Shown piece after piece: positions 22,561 through 33,600 of a stretch of 64,000 nucleotides of DNA. Each line of letters opens with the position of its first letter. Position 1 is the first letter of the stretch. The DNA lies in assembly GCF_954871325.1 (NCBI RefSeq), contig NC_088776.1, positions 36,814,508 through 36,878,507 on the forward strand. The letters run 5' to 3'. The notes beneath the pieces were generated by a model. The model was not told where the DNA came from and made no database searches. It was given only the letters and a program-made list of their open reading frames with translations. A program made the translations under genes and the position numbers. The stretch is from Gordionus sp. m RMFG-2023. Lineage: Eukaryota > Nematomorpha > Gordioida > Chordodea > Parachordodidae.

Positions 22561-22771
22561 TAGTTTTATTAAACGGCTACATTTGAGCTAATTTTAAAAA
22601 ACGGCTATTTTAATCAGAAAAATATTATGCAAGCCTAAAGATTTTGCTCATAGATGGCACAAAGGTTTGGATATCTATTAGCAAATCTCGAGGCTTGGGC
22701 AATATTTTTCTGGCTAAAATATTAAGTTAACCTTTTTTAAACAGTTCAATTCGAGCCGTTTAACAACACTA
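22561..22771. mobile_element. TAGTGTTGTTAAACGG-type MITE
   Basis: The element runs from TTTTATTAAACGGCTACATTTGAGC to GAGCCGTTTAACAACACTA. The interior is a symmetric AAAATATT...CTTAAGGCTT-like hairpin around a short centre. Relatives lie at 29744-29930, 42551-42747 and 58640-58733. It carries no coding sequence. Confidence 0.6.
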
Positions 22772-23126
22772 ACCAGAACTCATATTAAAATTTCCAGAAA
22801 CAGTTCTAACAAAATAATTTATTTATTATGTAGAATATTGCTTAAAATGTTTGGTGTTTCGTTTTAGATTTTTTGTTGTTTATTGAAGCCAGAAAACCTG
22901 GAACCTTCTGAACCACGTCAAATTTAAGAGCCAGAACCTGAATTCACTTTTCAAAATGTTAGAAACCAGAATTAAAACCACCTTTTTAAAAAGATTTAGA
23001 ACTAGAACCTTTATTCCAGGTTCCAAACTCTGATTAGAATATAAAACTATAATCTGAATAAAACATTCCTTAGAAGCACTACGGTTAATGTTTCATATAT
23101 TGATATTATTTAATTCATTTTCTTAG

Positions 23127-23255
23127 ATTGTACCCAAGTTGAAAACAAAACTCAGCAAAAAAACAATTGCCACTAGGGAAAAAAGTTCAAAAGTTTTGAA
23201 AACTAAACAGAAGAAAATTAGGAAAATTAATCAAAAATCATTGAATTTTAATTAA
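23127..23255 (+). CDS. Candidate basic last exon of the NIFK-like gene
   Basis: After an acceptor TTTTCTTAG the frame reads IVPKLKTKLSKKTIATREKS, then SKVLKTKQKKIRKINQKS and LNFN before a stop. That is 42 residues dominated by lysine and serine/threonine, like the basic tails of nucleolar RNA-binding proteins. Its phase fits the end of the third NIFK exon exactly, giving a 197-residue protein. An AATAAA follows about 50 bases downstream. The alternative is an unrelated lysine-rich chance frame in AT-rich DNA; the 4.5-kb distance, against 41-nt introns upstream, is a reason for caution. Confidence 0.4.
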   Translation: MVPKLKTKLSKKTIATREKSSKVLKTKQKKIRKINQKSLNFN

Positions 23256-25090
23256 TATTATCTACTATTATACTATAATGTATATATTCGATTTTTATAT
23301 TATGTAATTATAATAAAAAAAAAGGTTCATATATTATTTGATAAATTTAGTATAATATAGATATTGAGGTCCATGTTAAATCGGTCTAAAAAGCATGATT
23401 ATAATTTAACCCCTTTAGATTTTGACAAAATTGAGTGAACAAATAAGATCAGCATGAAAAAAAAACTCAAGCCCTTAAAAAAATTTGTTACAAGTTGTTC
23501 AGACTGAAATAGTTTCTTGTGAAGTAATATCATAAAGTATTCTGTTTTAAAAAAATTCAGGGCTGGCTTGGTTCCTAAAAATATTTTACACAAGTCGCAC
23601 AGTTTGAGTAAATTGTTTGCCCATGGTCGCCTTGTTTTGTCTCTATTACAACCAAGGTTTATGTAACTTTATGAGCGGAATTTTAGCCATCTAGCCCTTA
23701 TATTTTTTTGAGATAAAATAAAGGTCATAGTAGGATAGCCTTTTTGCCATCATTTAATTTTCTGTAAAATTTTAAATAATAAGGTTAGGGTTGCTACATT
23801 GTCCTCCCCCCCTCCCCACCACCGCTTCTGACGTTAAAGGTTATGTCTATTATTACCATTATTCAATATGTATGGTTGGTCATTAAAAATGGGCTTAATC
23901 AAAATCTCAATTTAAATCACCCCTCAATATTTTTAATGTGATTTTTTTTATTAATTTGATCAAAATACTTAATAAGGTAAGACTAAGATTTGTCCAAAAT
24001 TAAATTTTTTTAATATCAAAAATAATTTATTAAATTGCATTAATAAGGGTGAGACCGGAACTCAGTGGATCAGAATTCGTAAAAAATTTATCGGCAGTCG
24101 CTCAAACGGTAGCTGACTAAATCATGCGTATTTAATTAATATATAAATTAATTTCTTTTATTAATAAAAGCAACGGGAATTACTAAAAATATAAAATTTT
24201 ATGATCAAAATAAAAAAATATCGTGAAATTTTATATAAAATATTATATTGATATATACTACATACCCTAATTTGTCATAACTATGGTCCTCAGTTTTGAT
24301 AAAATAAGATGTAAAAAAATACTAATAGGTGATCTCATAATAAAACTCGCACATATTTGATATATTTTATGTCATAATTAATTTTATGGGTATAGCTCCA
24401 GACAAGTTTAATAAAAAATTTTACATTATCGCTATTAGAACATTTTTGAGTAAAAAATTTTAGTGAGTCGAAATAAAAATTTTCTGTCGAGAGGTGTACA
24501 GTATATCATATCTTCTATATGATTAAATTTCGTTTTAAAATAAATAAAATTGACTGATGTGACTCTTAATCAATTATGCCCCGGTCTTCGCTAATTATTA
24601 GGTAATACATATTTTTTATTACGATTTAAGTCTCATTGGTTGTTAGTAATGTTATAAAATATTAGATTATGGTTAATCAATATCTTATTTTTTTCAACAA
24701 TTTCTTGACTCTGCAGAATTAACCCTTTACTTTCAAGATAACATTGCATTGAGATGAGGTAAAAAAAATTAGTATATTTTTTAAAACTCTATAATTCTCT
24801 AATTAATATTTGATTTAACCAACGCCATACAGCAATAAACCATATAATAAATCGAGGTTTAACAGCCGCCCACATTCCGAATCATGTTGAATCCACAAAT
24901 TTATCTCAGAGTGATACTAATTTGGGACTGCATATGTGTTTCATTATTCCCCTCAAACTTAAATATCAACACTGATAAGCAGAAACTAAAAAGATTAACA
25001 AATACAAATATTTTAATAACTTCATATTCACTCCAATAGTGACTTTTACAAATGACCATTCTCGCTATTAACATAAATTTATAAAAAAAT
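23256..25090. other. Intergenic AT-rich DNA
   Basis: No gene is supported. There is a C-rich run near 23803-23822, a scrap of GGCCCGG-type repeat near 23550, and otherwise AT-rich sequence with many stops in all frames. Confidence 0.6.
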
Positions 25091-25096
25091 CTAAGG

Positions 25097-25585
25097 ATCA
25101 ATTAACGGTGCACATTGGCATAATTTTTGACAATTGATCCTCACTTTCTAAAAATGATTCCACTAACTTCACGCTTTTAAAACGGTTATAACTCGGTTAT
25201 GGTCAGTGATAAGGATATCCGGTTTGCAGATTATTAACGTACATATTAAATACTAAATAATTGCCAAGTTTCAAAACAGAATATTATATATTTTTGGTTT
25301 TGGCAAAGTGCCAAAACTTTCTTATTTTGCTTATAACTCAGTAACGGTTCATTCCTCTGCTGCCCGGATAGAAGATCAATTAGGATCAATTAACAGGCTA
25401 CACAATGGTATAAGTTTCGTTAATTGATCCTCAAATCGTTCCGCTAGCTTCAAAATTTCACACATTTCTTAATTTGCTTACAACTCATTAACCTTTGATT
25501 CCGCGGATGTCTGGTTTGAAGATCAATTAAGACTCTAAATATTGGCATAGGTTTTGTTAATTGATCCTGAAATTGTTCCACCAAC
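25097..25585. repeat. Three GGATCAATTAAC...GTTAATTGATCC hairpin repeats
   Basis: Units near 25097, 25382 and 25530 each hold GATCAATTAA, a short ATTGGCATAA-like centre, then GTTAATTGATCC, so each can form a hairpin of about 50 bases. They are linked by shared text such as TTCCACTAACTTCACG and TATAACTC(G/A)GTTA. Spacings of about 285 and 148 bp suggest one unit was lost or extended. Confidence 0.65.
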
Positions 25586-25959
25586 TTCACGGACCTAAAA
25601 GCATTGGATTGTTTATGATTTTATAGATAAAATCTTGTGCTGAAAAGTAATGTCAGTCTAAAGGCGTTACATTTTTTGAAGAAAAGTAAGGCCATTCGTT
25701 GCTTTTTCAAAAGGTAACGGGTAACACGTTTCCTTTTTAGAGTAACGGTAATGCTAAGTTACTTTAAATTTTTTCTTAAAAAATATTATTTATTTTATTA
25801 TATATTGTTTTTTTTAATTATGAATTTTATTTATTAATTTAAAAAAAACAAATTTTCACAAATTATAATTAAAAATATATAGATTAAAAAACAAATAAGC
25901 ATATATTAAAAATGAATTTTGAAAAAAAATATATATAAAAGAACTGAGGAAAAAAAAAA

Positions 25960-28620
25960 GTGAATGCTTAAAAAATTGGACCGGCAGATTTCCAGGGAAA
26001 TCTGCTGACGAAAGTAAAATCCTTCATTGGGGTCCTCTGAGATCTGCCTCATTTTTTTTCATATGGTTTTAATGAAATTGAGAGCATCACTTCCGAACAT
26101 GCCTAGGGTATTGGTAACGATTGGGATAAACACGGTGTTGGTGAGGCAAGGATATTTGTTTTTTCTTAGAATTTCGGCCTGTTCGATGGCAGAATAAGAG
26201 AGGTTGGACTTGGCGGCAAAATCAACACAGGTATAGTCCCAAGCAAGTGGGAGACCATTGGTCCAGGGAATGAGAGATATGCCATCAGGGCGTATGGCGT
26301 TTTCGTTTGAGAGGAAGACTGATTCGAGAGTGGATGGAATATTAACTCTTTTAAGAGCAGCTAGGAGATTATTGTTAATAGATTTAAGACGCGGTTGTCG
26401 TCCATGAGAGAACTCGCAGTGCAAGGGATGGTAAGTTTTCGATTCGATGGGATGGCCACAGTCGATGAAAATTTAGGGAACCACAGCATTACAGCCAAGG
26501 CGGAGGGCTATGGAAATGTGTAGCTGTTCGCCAGTCAAGAGGAGGCCAAGATTGGAACTGGGGATGGCTTCCAATTCGTAACCTGAGCTTGCATATAATA
26601 CTAAATTATTGGGATTGTTCTCAAAGGGCCTGTTTGAAATATTCAACGGAACCATCGATCAGAGGAGCATCCCAGTCTTTTTGAATGCTGGAAAGATACA
26701 AAGGGTGGGTGAGCAGTGCTGTCCCAAAAGGTGAACTGCGAAAGGTCAGTATCTAAAGGAGTGGATCCATTATCGATGTTAGATTGAGCAGCAAGACGAG
26801 ATGAGATAAAGGCTGAGAGGGAAAGTTGTATTGGGGATCGGATAGCAATACCATCAGACTTGCTGGGAAGGATGGCCTGAAGCCAAGATGAATTGGAAAA
26901 TTTAAGGTTTAATATGTTTTCAAGAAGACCCTTAATTTGGGTTTCATGGGAAACGAGCAAGTCGCGGCATTTAAAGATCGGAGAGGATCTCAAGGCGTAA
27001 AGAATTTTAGGTGTATTGAAATAATTTTTTATTAAAAAAAAAGATTGATGGGCTGGGAGGTAATTAAATAATGTATTTAATTTGGATAAATTGTTAAGGG
27101 ATTTGTTTAAAAATGTTTCAATGGCCTTTTCACCTCCTATAGGTGATCCAAGGTGTGTCATATCGTCTCTGTTGATGACGTGATATGCAATGTCTGAAGG
27201 GATAGAAGTGCGATTTAGGAAGCAAATCTCACATTTGGGGAGGTTGAGAGATAGTCCTTTTATATGAAAGAGATTCTCATTGATGAGGGGGATGGACGTG
27301 ATTGTGGAGAGGTTGCCCGAGACGATGCCGTCATCAAGATACCAGGAATTTAGGTAGATTTAGATTGAATTTCCTGGATTATCTTGTGAATCCCGATGCA
27401 AAAGAGGGCTGGGCCTTAGGGCTCTCCTTGTTGAATTCCCTCTTGAAATTCGATTATGTTATTATTGAATTTTAAAAAAGTATTGCTCTAATAGCTGTGG
27501 AGGATGTAAGTAGAGTATTCGGGATATTGGTTGCAAAATAGGGGAACGAAGTGTTGGCGTTTTATTGTATTAAATGCAATGTTGAAATCCAGTTTTAGGA
27601 CCACGTCATCTGGTATACTGTTAGCTATAGTTAAACGAGCAAGGTGAGCGGAAATTTCAGAGCCTCCAGGAACACCAAACCCTATTTTAAGTGGCGACAG
27701 GAATGAAGAAAGGGATTCCTTTATTCGTGAAGCAATAATCTTAGAGACAGTCCTTCGGAAGAACAACCCAACAGCAATTGGACGAATACCTCCGTATTTT
27801 TTTGAGGGCTATAAGGCGGGAACCAAAGAGAATAGGAATGATAGGTGATGGAAGGGGTCCATTAAGAATTATATTTAGTAACCTGGTAAGGTTCTGTAAA
27901 AGGGTTCTACATGAAATGTTGGGTTTTAAAATGTCTTGGATGAAGATAGCACGAATGCCATCAAAACCTCCGGAAGAGTCTTTAAAAGATCTAACAGCTT
28001 TGATTGTCTCATCAGTGTTGATTTCGGGAGCTTTATGGTGGTTTTGACTTGAGAAGGCAAATTCTGAATCACATATGGGGTGTTATAGAAACAAAGCTTC
28101 TAAGGTGGACTTATTCTTTGGAGCTAACTTCAGAGGTCATAGCCATGAGGGCTGAGTTTATGTTAAGGCTGTTTATTTTGTTTGAGACTGTTTTAGCCCT
28201 ACGGGGAGGATTGGAAGGTTCGGGGAGTAGGGATTTGTATGGAATCAGGGTTGAAAAGGGATATTGATGTTTTTGTATGTTTGGATAATAAAATATTTTT
28301 ATTATCGGGGATCTTAAGGGTGAAATTGGTAAAACATAGTAAGTTTTTCCAATTGTATAGGTTTCCAGGATTGTTTACTGTTGATACGATTAACTTATTG
28401 AAGGAATCTGCAAAAGAATTAAGAGCACCCTGTGGTATGCGGAATATGGTGGGAAAGTTGGGTAGAGATAAAAAATCATTGGCCCATGAATGTTGGGGGA
28501 TTGTTGACTGGTAGGCAAGTCAGTAGAAACAATAGGAGAGGGAGGGCTTGCTAGATTTAATAGACTAAATAGAGGAGGATCTGTAGATATTATACATGGT
28601 AGCCCTGAACCTCGACATCT
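25960..28620 (-). mobile_element. LINE-like retroelement copy 1, nearly full coding region, frameshifted
   Basis: Read on the - strand: an amino-terminal part (FADSFNKLIV, NLYNWKNLLCF) at about 28420-28330; the reverse transcriptase fingers (IALKKYGGIRPIAV, 27800); motif A (VVLKLDFNIAFNTI, 27600); motif C (WYLDDGIVSGNL, 27330); the thumb (27160-26660); a Cys/His cluster (CGHPIE...HPLHCEFSHGR, 26440); and a carboxyl domain with RPDGISLIPW...LAWDYTCVDF (26290-26220). The last is a conserved block of this retroelement group and recalls a PD-(D/E)xK nuclease, though the K is not obvious. Several frameshifts and stops break the frame, most of all upstream of motif A. The element would copy its RNA into a chromosomal nick. 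Confidence 0.8.
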
Positions 28621-29265
28621 TATAAATAATTTGAACCGAGTTTTTAATTCAGATCAACCACCAAAGTTCTTCCTTTTTATTTTATTTATTACATTTTTGT
28701 TGTTAATTTCATACAGTCAAGATTGTTAGTCTAATTAATATTGAATCAATCAAGGATGATTTTATATTCTCTAATAATAAAATCCATTTTATAAAAATCT
28801 ATGTCAATAGTGCTCATTTCTTCAGATGAAGATGATTTAACCCTGCCCAGGCCCCAATATGAAACATTTTTTATACAAATAAAGTAAAGAAACTAATTCT
28901 ACACTGTGTAAATGTAAATGGCGCCCTAATTCAAATATTTGAACTTCGATGTCCAGCAACTCAAATCTAAAAACATATGAAGGTAAAAATATGAATTCCG
29001 GTTACATTCTGATAAAGATATGAAGACGAGTTAATAGGTTTTTTGAAAATAAAGATCATTCTTTAAATACTTTTTATAAATTCCCCCAATTAAAATTTTA
29101 TTTATTAAATATAATACAACCCTCCCATCCTCTGCGCCATTTAAAAGTGTATTTAGCACAGCCAAAGTTGTATTAAGCACTAAGCGCATTGTTTATCTGA
29201 CAAAATTTTGATCAACTGTTAAAAATAATTAAAAAAATTTTACAAAAAAGAACTTATCTTATAAT

Positions 29266-29563
29266 TAATGACATATAATAATACCTAGACATTCATTCAT
29301 TAAAATGCATTTTAAAGAGTCGTTAAAAGCAAATCAGCTGGACCCGCCATTTTGGTAACCTTTATAATAATTATTTTCATGTTAAAAACTACTATTAAAT
29401 TGATAACCTGCTTCCTTATTATCACGATGATCAGGCAATTCTTTAATAAAGTTTGCATCAGATAGGAATAAATTAGGCTCCAAGATGGCGTCCCCAGCTG
29501 ATTTGTATTGATGTACAGTTTTAATGAATGAATCGTCGGTCTAGGTATTATTATATGTCATTG
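29266..29563. mobile_element. Complete 298-bp MITE with perfect 8-bp TSD
   Basis: Terminal repeats TAATGACATATAATAATACC and its inverse (GGTATTATTATATGTCATTG) flank a body that repeats ATTCATTCATTAAAA and CAGCTG near both ends. The flanks CTTATAAT (29258-29265 and 29564-29571) are identical, an 8-bp duplication as in hAT. It has no coding capacity. Partial copies lie at 2478 and 17395. Confidence 0.8.
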
Positions 29564-29743
29564 CTTATAATATACTATTTTTGTATGATTTTATTTATTA
29601 TTATATTTGGATAAATAAAAAGAAAATTTATTATAATATTTTAAAATTTAGTTACTTTTTTTGAATAGTGAGAAACGCGATCCTTTTATCACAAGGTAAG
29701 GAATAATAGTAATGCGTTCCTTTTTGAAGTAACGTTTACATCA

Positions 29744-29930
29744 CTAGTAATTCTAATGTTAAACGGATAAATTTGAGCCTATTTTTATAAATGGCTAACT
29801 CAATATTTTAGCCAGAAAAATATTAAGCCTTGATATTTCACTATTATCTGTCCAACCCTTTGTGCTATCTATGAGCAAAATCTTAAGGCTTGTGTCATAT
29901 TTTTCTGGATAAAATATTATATGAGTATAT
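29744..29930. mobile_element. TAGTGTTGTTAAACGG-type MITE copy
   Basis: TCTAATGTTAAACGGATAAATTTGAGCC is followed by TTTTAGCCAGAAAAATATTA and later by the inverse CATATTTTTCTGGATAAAATATT. The interior parallels the copies at 22561-22771 and 42551-42747. The right terminus is degraded. Confidence 0.5.
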
Positions 29931-30644
29931 TTGTGTTCATTTTTGGCCAAATTTTTTATTTTGTAATGTTGTATGATTGAGACTAAAAATAAGAACTATA
30001 GTCTCTGAATTAATAACTATCTATTTTATCCTATTATAGTAAAGTATTTAAGGAGAAATGTAGAGTTTTAAGATTCGGCCCGGCCTGGGTTTATGGAAAA
30101 ATTTTTTTGACGTATACCCGGGCCAGTTCGGGCGTACAATATTAATTACCTAACATTTTTAAAAAAATTGCAGTAATATATATAAATATAGGTCCACTAT
30201 TATCAAACTAAGGCTGTGAGATAGGTTTAATTTCGATACTTAATTGCTTTGTAATATTAAATATGAAATATATTATATAACTCTTGTAAGCAAAAAAAAA
30301 TTTAGAATTATCTGAACAAGCTGAACTGAAAAATAATAAAACCAGAATCTTTTAGGCAAAATATTTATAAAGACACTTTTTACTAAATAATATATCAACC
30401 TGATCTGCTAAAAAATATTAAAATAATGTATAGCTTCATGTTCTCTGAATTTGTATCAGATTCGTTTGTGTAAATTAAGATGGAGGGGGCGTTTTTTTTC
30501 ATCGCTAATCAAAGATATTAACATTTATTGTAATTAAAAGTAGTTTTTTAACTTTATTTTTAAAATTATATACATTAAAATTTTAATAAATAATATATTA
30601 ATTAAAAACACATTATATATTAGTACAATGTAAAAAAAATTTTT
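29931..30644. other. 3' flank of the formin gene, AT-rich
   Basis: No gene is supported. A GGCCCGG-type fragment lies at about 30075-30135 (TTCGGCCCGGCCTGGG and ACCCGGGCCAGTTCGGGCG). On the - strand, AT-rich sequence after the formin stop could supply its poly(A) signals. Confidence 0.5.
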
Positions 30645-33600
30645 TTAGTTTCCTGAGCTTTGCAATACCTCAATTAATTCTTTGAATTTGCGATTCTCCA
30701 TCTGTTCTTTTTTAAAGAACCATTTATTTTGGCCTGTTTTGTTAACTTTTTCTAGCTCATAGCCAGAATTTAAGTTATACGGGTTTATATTTAAATCACT
30801 GCTTTTCGAACTTCGAGATTTTACTTTTTGGGTAACCATGTCTTCCTTTTTTGTCGGCTAAAAATAAAAAATGATGATATAATAATTTAAAAAACTTGAT
30901 GAGGATAACATTGTAAATATAATTTTGGGTAAATATATTTACTAAATATTCTAATATTTACCAAATATTCTAACATTTACCATATATTCTAATATTAACA
31001 AAATATTTATGTTAAATTAGTTTGCAATAATCATAAATTTTTGAAAATGCTTACTATATTCGAGGTAACCCTCTTAAAATCGAATCTAATTTTCAATATT
31101 TAATTCGTTTTATACGAATGTCGAATATAAAATTTAAAAAAAAATTACTTCCAATTTTTCGACAAAATTGAGTGGTCGAATTATGATGGACTCTTTTTTG
31201 GAATTAGTTAGCAGATATTTGTTAAGATCTAAGGAGGCCTCTTTGAAAGATACTATAAAGTTATCAAGAGATTCGAAGATATTAATTGCTGAATCCTGTT
31301 TATTCTTTGATGCGTTTAGGTCAGTATGGATGTCGTCGCGAATCGCAAAAAGTACTAATACTTTGTTGAGCTTTTAATAAAATTATAAAAAAAATAATTC
31401 ACTTTTCTTCTCAATTTAAAATTCATTACTCAGATTAGAAACCGAGTATGATTTAAATCACACCTCTTGTTAAAGAATATTAAAAGTTTTTATTCTTAAC
31501 CATTATTTTCATGTCTTCAAACATGTGCTTAGTGCGGAAAAATAATCCTTCTGACGTAGTTATGAAGTCAGTCATGGTGGGTATAAATGTATCTCGTATA
31601 TCCAAAAGATTGGGCTCTTTTTTAAAAGCTTCGGAATGGATTTTTATTTCCTAATCATTTATATTTTTTTAAAAAGTATATAATATAATTATGATTGATA
31701 TCGTTAATTTTATTATCACTTGTTTTATATCCAATAATCCTTTTCCCAATTTTTTCATGTCTAATTCCAATTCAGTCAAGCTTGATTCGAAGTATATAGT
31801 TTAAAAAATATTATTATTATTTTCTTAAAAAAGTTAAACTTTATCTTAGAAGCTGGCTTGATATGGTTCAAATTTTTTTCCAAAACCGACCACAAAGGAA
31901 CTACGTGAAATTCTAGGGTTTCAGGGTCAACGATTTTTTCCAATATTCCCACCGTATAATGTAGCAATGTGAGATTAGAATTAAAGCTAGACTTAGTGTC
32001 GTTTAGGTTGTTCAAACTATCGAGCGAATAAGCCCAAATATTTTTACGGTTTCCTCTGTTCATATAGTTTCCCAGGGCTAGGGTTAACTCCAGAATCGTT
32101 TTTAGGATTTTAGGATTGCATTTTTGTTCCTGATTCAGGGGGAAATAAATATTAGTGCATTCGGAGAGAATTTCTTCACATGCCATATTATATGCTAAAA
32201 AAATTTTATAATAAAAATAATAATATAATATTATCATCAAAGTTGTTAAAGTGCCAAGTTTTCTCATATATTATACTGTTGATAAATTTAAAAAATTATG
32301 TAGCAGTCAGAATACATTATTTTCTCATTTTTATTAAAAATACTTTTTCTATTTTTTGTATTAAATATTCCTCTTGAGTATATTTAAGTGATAGCTAATA
32401 CGGCTAAATCTGCTTTTGCGTGCCTAAGAAAATGGCTATGCATTGAGATGCGAATTAATTTATATCTGCTTTTTTCATATTCGAGCAATATTTTCAAATA
32501 AAAAATTAGAAGATGATATTTTTGTTAAGATCTAAATTTAACAATTTTTTTCTTAGCAGAAACCGAAGGGACAAAAAAATAGGGCAATTACCCAAGCATA
32601 CTCCTGAGTTCTTTATTACACAAGGATGACATTTTTTTTTCAAAATAAAATAGATGGTAATATTAGCAATATGGCATTAAAAACTATCAGTATCTCTATA
32701 GGTTTTAAGGCAATTGATGTTTGGTAAATTAGGTATTGGTTAATTTTCTGATTCATTATAGTAACAAACTATTTAATTGAATGTAATTAAAGTTTTACTG
32801 ATAATATTTTGTTCCAATTCCTGAAGTTTTCCCTTAAATTTTTTCTTGAAACATAGATACCTCAATTTTTGTTCGTAACGATATATTTTGGACATTTGAT
32901 ACAAAAATAAATCAGCTTTGGCAAAATTGTGGACTTCGTTTGAGTGCTCATTTAATATCGATATTTCCTCCAAAGTAGGTATAAATCTTAGTAACTATAA
33001 TATGCATATTTTTAAAAAATAAATTCAAAAGAAATGACTATGAAGGTGAAGAGTGATCATTTAGAGAACAATTTTATAATTGATTGAGATTTTAGGGGAG
33101 AATATCAGCAAAATTGTCAATATATCAATGCTGTATTATAGAATTCTAACTCAGTTTCATAGGAAGTGATTAAAAAAACATGCTATAGAGTTAAAAAGCC
33201 TTGCTAATAATTTCGGGCCTATAAATAAATTCATAAAATTGGGCCCGGTTTGAGCTTAAAAAATTTCGTTTCAGCATTAATTTTGTCTCTTCCTATTGCT
33301 AAAATAAGAATAAAACGATGGTTGGACTATTCTCTGATAGTACACACCATGTTCTAAAAATTGATTTTAACTTTATAAATATTGTTTTTAATTTATATTT
33401 CCCAATTCGGATTTAAAATAAATTTAAAAATCGGACGGGGCAAGGGCCTAAAAACAGCCTCAACGAAAAAGGGGAATCTGCAGATCTCTAACTGGGTTTA
33501 AGAAATTTGAATGTAAAGAAATGGATGGAATCCCATAGGTTAAGATTTTGAACCAAACTTAATTTAAACCAAAAGTGGAGTTAAAACCCTATAATAATTT

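Larger units (their letters stand above)
18646..23126 (+). other. Possible ~4.5-kb last intron of the NIFK-like gene, filled with repeats
   Basis: GTATAAAA directly follows the codons for NYDFEM, and TTTTCTTAG precedes the candidate last exon, so both splice signals are present. The stretch holds TAGTGTTGTTAA-type repeats, a foldback (19250-20940), a hAT relic (20989-21444) and a MITE (22561-22771). About 21700-22560 and 22775-23126 show no gene; 22000-22180 is less AT-rich than its surroundings but not recognisable. If the intron is not real, the gene ends at 18651 and this is intergenic DNA. Confidence 0.4.
25640..29740. mobile_element. Possible larger element with GTAACG ends, carrying a nested LINE and MITE
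   Basis: The left part (25640-25770) has GTAACGGGTAACACGTTTCC and repeated TTAC/GTAA words. The right part (29640-29740) has the inverse theme (AGAAACGCGATCC, GTAATGCGTTCC, AGTAACGTTTACATCACTAG). The two could be the ends of one old DNA element into which the LINE (25960-28620) and the MITE (29266-29563) were later inserted. No target duplication was recognised. Confidence 0.35.

Noticed and set aside
27778-28514. Three + strand open frames of 72-91 codons
   Set aside because: They lie antisense to the reverse-transcriptase coding region of LINE copy 1 and have no family features.
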